From an uncultured Bacillota bacterium (GTDB lineage Bacteria; Bacillota; Clostridia; Christensenellales; UBA1242), in assembly GCA_945947685.1 (NCBI GenBank), contig CAMEYT010000012.1, positions 1 through 8,208 of the forward strand: a stretch of DNA of 8,208 nt, given 5' to 3'. Shown here one piece after another: positions 6,222-8,208 of this stretch; within the stretch, counting starts at the first letter, position 1; every line of letters starts with the position of its first letter. The notes under the pieces were generated by a model, which saw only the letters and a program-made list of their open reading frames with translations, had not been told where the DNA came from and made no database searches. Made by a program: the position numbers and the translations under genes.

Positions 6222-6720
6222 ATTTGAAGAAAGACTTTCAAAATTGGTTGAAAAGATTAAGGAAAATAAAAAAATACAAATTGGAATAATTTTCATTGTT
6301 ATAGTGTTGTTTTTAGCGATTTACTTTATTTTTATTAATAGGACAGACAACAAGGATTCTAAGGAAAATAGTAATAATTCGACGACTAGCTACGTAAATT
6401 ATATTGAAAATAAACTAGAGAGCACAATTCTAAGTATAGATGAAGTTAAGAGTGTAAATGTCAATGTTAGCTTAGAAACTGGCTTTGAATATGTTTATGC
6501 AACAAAAGATGAGACAAAGACAACATCTTCAGGAACATTATCTTCTAGTGATTTAATCCTTGTTTCAGGCGAACCTGTGCTGCTTAAAGAGATATATCCG
6601 AAGATACAGGGTGTAGTAGTTGTTGTAAACGATGTAGGATTAAAAACAAGATTAGAAATTCTACAAGCGATACAAACGGTTCTAGAAATTTCAAATGAGA
6701 AAATAACAATAATTTCTTAA
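6211..6720 (+). CDS. spoIIIAG: Stage III sporulation protein AG
   Basis: With the TTG start it has 169 residues, against 229 in Bacillus subtilis. A charged cytoplasmic N terminus is followed by one transmembrane helix (about 23-42), a Ser/Asn/Lys-rich linker (44-60) and a ring-building domain related to YscJ/FliF (60-169). Conserved features include YVNYIENKLESTILSIDEVKS, the SGEPVLLKEIYPKIQGVVVVV block and a final LEISNEKITIIS. SpoIIIAG assembles into a large ring in the space between mother cell and forespore. The start overlaps the end of spoIIIAF by 11 bases. If ATG at 6193 were used instead, the protein would gain six residues (MKWRFI). The shortness comes mostly from the linker and from the insert between beta strands. 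Confidence 0.93.
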   Translation: MKNKFEERLSKLVEKIKENKKIQIGIIFIVIVLFLAIYFIFINRTDNKDSKENSNNSTTSYVNYIENKLESTILSIDEVKSVNVNVSLETGFEYVYATKDETKTTSSGTLSSSDLILVSGEPVLLKEIYPKIQGVVVVVNDVGLKTRLEILQAIQTVLEISNEKITIIS

Positions 6721-6733
6721 AAGGAGAATAAAA

Positions 6734-7207
6734 ATGAAAAAAAGAACAAAAATTATCATTCTTTCAGTTATGGTCTTACTATTGGGAGTAACGGGCTATT
6801 TAAATGTTGCACTAAATAAATCTATTGAAAATAATGTTCAGGAAACAACAACCACTACTTCAAATTACTTTACTTCATACAGAACAGATAGAGAGAGTAG
6901 CCGAGATAGAATGTTAGCATATTATCAAGCTATTGCTGATTCATCAGCTTCAAGTGAGGAAGAAGTTAATAATGCAAAAGCATCAATATTGGATTTAGCT
7001 GCACAAATTCAAAAGGAACTATATGTTGAAGGACTTATAAAAGGTGTTGGATTTGAAGATTGTGTAATGTCTGTAACTCCAACAAATATAAATGTTGTTG
7101 TAAAATCAAGTGGATTAAATGAAACGGAAGTGGCTCAAATTGTTACAATTCTTCAAGAACAGTTAAATGCTAGCTTAGAAAATATAAAAATAATGCCTAT
7201 TGCGTAA
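6734..7207 (+). CDS. spoIIIAH: Stage III sporulation protein AH
   Basis: A 157-residue protein (218 in Bacillus subtilis) with a basic N terminus and one transmembrane helix (about 6-27). A Thr-rich linker including QETTTTTSNYF, a helical RDRMLAYYQAI segment (57-68) and a C-terminal YscJ/FliF-like domain (about 85-157) complete it. SpoIIIAH is the mother-cell partner of forespore SpoIIQ, the two binding each other across the intermembrane space. AAGGAG at 6721-6726 serves the ATG. It is the last gene of the operon. An A/T-rich gap follows in which I see no GC-containing terminator hairpin. Confidence 0.95.
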   Translation: MKKRTKIIILSVMVLLLGVTGYLNVALNKSIENNVQETTTTTSNYFTSYRTDRESSRDRMLAYYQAIADSSASSEEEVNNAKASILDLAAQIQKELYVEGLIKGVGFEDCVMSVTPTNINVVVKSSGLNETEVAQIVTILQEQLNASLENIKIMPIA

Positions 7208-7235
7208 AAAAAATATTCTTTTAATTAAAAATGGT

Positions 7236-7264
7236 TTGCATAATATGAAAACTTATGTTATAAT
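7236..7264 (+). promoter_or_regulatory. Predicted sigma-A promoter of the Asp23-family/nusB/xseA unit
   Basis: TTGCAT (7236-7241) and a perfect TATAAT (7259-7264) are separated by 17 bases, and TG at 7256-7257 gives an extended -10. The ribosome binding site AAGGAG of the next gene is at 7276-7281. This would let the housekeeping genes be expressed in vegetative cells independently of the sporulation operon. Confidence 0.8.
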
Positions 7265-7287
7265 ACCATAAAAATAAGGAGTATTTT

Positions 7288-7653
7288 ATGGCTGATAAAG
7301 TTCAGAAATATAGCGAACCAGGCAAGATAACTTGTGATAAAGATATTTTGTATTCAATAGTTAATTTAGCTACAAAGGAAATTAAGGGTGTAGCTTGTTT
7401 AACTAACTCAAGTTTCCCTTGGTTTAAGAAAATGTTTAAGAGAAATGACTATGAGGGTGTTACGATTAAATTTAATGTAAATGGCTCATTGAGAGTTGAT
7501 GTTTATATTAAAGCATATATTGGGGAAAGTATTCCTGATTTAGCTTATAGAATACAAGAGAATATTAAGAACAACCTTTCAAGTATGGTGGATATTAAGG
7601 CAACAAAGATTAATGTTCATGTAATGGATGTTGTTTGTAAGGTAGAGGACTAA
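7288..7653 (+). CDS. Asp23/Gls24 family protein (YqhY-like)
   Basis: A 121-residue protein. The N-terminal ITCDKDILYSIVNLATKEIKGVACL (about 14-38) matches the Asp23/Gls24 family start, where an Ile/Val-rich helix ends in a Gly-Val pair. The rest alternates beta strands (VTIKFNVNGSLRVDVYIKAYIG) with a helix (IPDLAYRIQENIKNNL) and ends with a strand INVHVMDVVC. The family is cytoplasmic; members link to envelope stress or, for Bacillus YqhY, to control of acetyl-CoA carboxylase. In Bacillus subtilis yqhY follows accB-accC and precedes nusB; here accB and accC are missing but the link with nusB persists. It is separated from nusB by one base. Its precise function here cannot be stated. Confidence 0.88.
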   Translation: MADKVQKYSEPGKITCDKDILYSIVNLATKEIKGVACLTNSSFPWFKKMFKRNDYEGVTIKFNVNGSLRVDVYIKAYIGESIPDLAYRIQENIKNNLSSMVDIKATKINVHVMDVVCKVED

Positions 7654-7654
7654 T

Positions 7655-8044
7655 ATGAGAAGAGATGCTAGAGAAATGGCCTTCAAGATTATCTTTGAAG
7701 GTTTCTTTAATGAAAATCCATATAACGAGAGTTTATTGGCAGAGATGAAGGATAAAGATGTTGAATTCACTAAAGCGATAGTAGAACAATATGAAAAGAA
7801 TAAAGGAAGCATTGAAGAAAGCGTTAAAAAAACACTTAAAAAATATAAATTAGATAGAGTATATAAAATTGATTTAGCTTTAGTTTATGAAGCTATTACA
7901 GAAATAGAGTATATCAAAACTCCCGCTCCAGTTGCAATAAATGAAGTTTTAGAGATTGCAAAAGTATATTCTACAGAAGATAGTCCAAAATTTTTAAATG
8001 GAATATTATCAGCATATTTGAAAGGTGATAAGGAAGAATGCTAG
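7655..8044 (+). CDS. nusB: Transcription antitermination factor NusB
   Basis: A 129-residue, all-helical protein of the usual NusB length. The N-terminal RRDAREMAFKIIFE (2-15) is the RNA-contacting helix, and the C-terminal block TPAPVAINEVLEIAKVYSTE (89-108) followed by KFLNGILSAY (112-121) is the family signature. NusB with S10 (NusE) binds BoxA RNA and supports antitermination in rRNA operons. GAGG at 7645-7648, inside the preceding gene, serves the ATG. Its stop codon lies within the start of xseA. folD, which lies between nusB and xseA in Bacillus subtilis, is absent. Confidence 0.96.
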   Translation: MRRDAREMAFKIIFEGFFNENPYNESLLAEMKDKDVEFTKAIVEQYEKNKGSIEESVKKTLKKYKLDRVYKIDLALVYEAITEIEYIKTPAPVAINEVLEIAKVYSTEDSPKFLNGILSAYLKGDKEEC

Positions 8045-8208
8045 AAGCTATTAGCGTAACGAGATATAATAGTTATATAAGAGATATATTCAACGCCGAA
8101 GAACTTCTTCATAATATAAAAATTGTGGGGGAAGTCTTTGGTGTTTCTTTTTCACGTCAAGTAGCATACTTCTCACTTAAAGATGAAACATCATCTATTT
8201 CTTGTGTA
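8038..8208 (+). CDS. xseA: Exodeoxyribonuclease VII large subunit (5' end only)
   Basis: The first 57 codons are present and run off the window. The sequence begins MLEAISVTRYNSYIRDIFN, then has IKIVGEVFGVSFSRQVAYFSLKDE and ends SISCV, which is the N-terminal OB fold of XseA: the NxYI segment, the VxGEV strand and the YFxLKDE strand. The large subunit joins XseB to degrade single-stranded DNA from both ends. The ATG overlaps nusB by 7 bases, with an AAGGA site just before it, so it belongs to the same operon. The catalytic domain is outside the window. Confidence 0.92.
   Translation, partial: MLEAISVTRYNSYIRDIFNAEELLHNIKIVGEVFGVSFSRQVAYFSLKDETSSISCV

Noticed and set aside
7208..7235. Possible terminator after spoIIIAH
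   Set aside because: The A and T runs can pair weakly but contain no GC stem, so I do not call a terminator; the operon may read through.

Overview
The window is AT-rich, single-strand-organised DNA from an endospore-forming Firmicute, most likely a member of the Clostridia. Every gene I accept lies on the + strand, the ribosome binding sites are strong (AAGGAG/AGGAGG), and the core of the window is a complete spoIIIA operon (spoIIIAA to spoIIIAH), which occurs only in endospore formers. Base composition is low GC, roughly one third by eye. I did not try to assign a genus.

Layout. Positions 1-99 hold the 3' end of an NrnA-like DHH phosphoesterase gene, overlapped by truB (92-940, tRNA pseudouridine-55 synthase). 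A TIM-barrel AP-endonuclease-family gene (950-1798) follows in the same transcription unit. A promoter-bearing gap leads to efp (1884-2444, elongation factor P), which ends in a clear intrinsic terminator (2464-2495). Then come eight closely packed spoIIIA genes (2581-7207), most of them overlapping or separated by only a few bases. A well-formed sigma-A promoter (7236-7264) drives an Asp23/Gls24-family gene (7288-7653), nusB (7655-8044) and the 5' end of xseA (8038 onward, cut by the window edge).

How it works together. The flanks are housekeeping functions: RNA turnover and modification, DNA repair, translation of polyproline stretches, transcription antitermination and exonuclease VII. The centre builds the SpoIIIA complex in the mother-cell membrane around the forespore: a cytoplasmic ATPase (AA), small membrane proteins (AB, AC, AD, AF), a polytopic channel-like protein (AE) and two ring-forming proteins (AG, AH) that project into the intermembrane space, where AH meets the forespore protein SpoIIQ. 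The order efp - spoIIIA - Asp23 family - nusB - xseA matches the well-known Bacillus subtilis neighbourhood, but accB/accC (normally between spoIIIAH and the Asp23-family gene) and folD (between nusB and xseA) are absent here.

Main oddities. Conserved coding sequence of spoIIIAA continues upstream of its only usable ATG but is interrupted by a stop and a likely one-base frameshift. The endonuclease IV-like protein lacks one of the expected Asp metal ligands. spoIIIAG appears to start with TTG inside the end of spoIIIAF. I see no mobile element, CRISPR array, tRNA or rRNA, and no evidence of a wholly undescribed system; this is a conserved chromosomal region.
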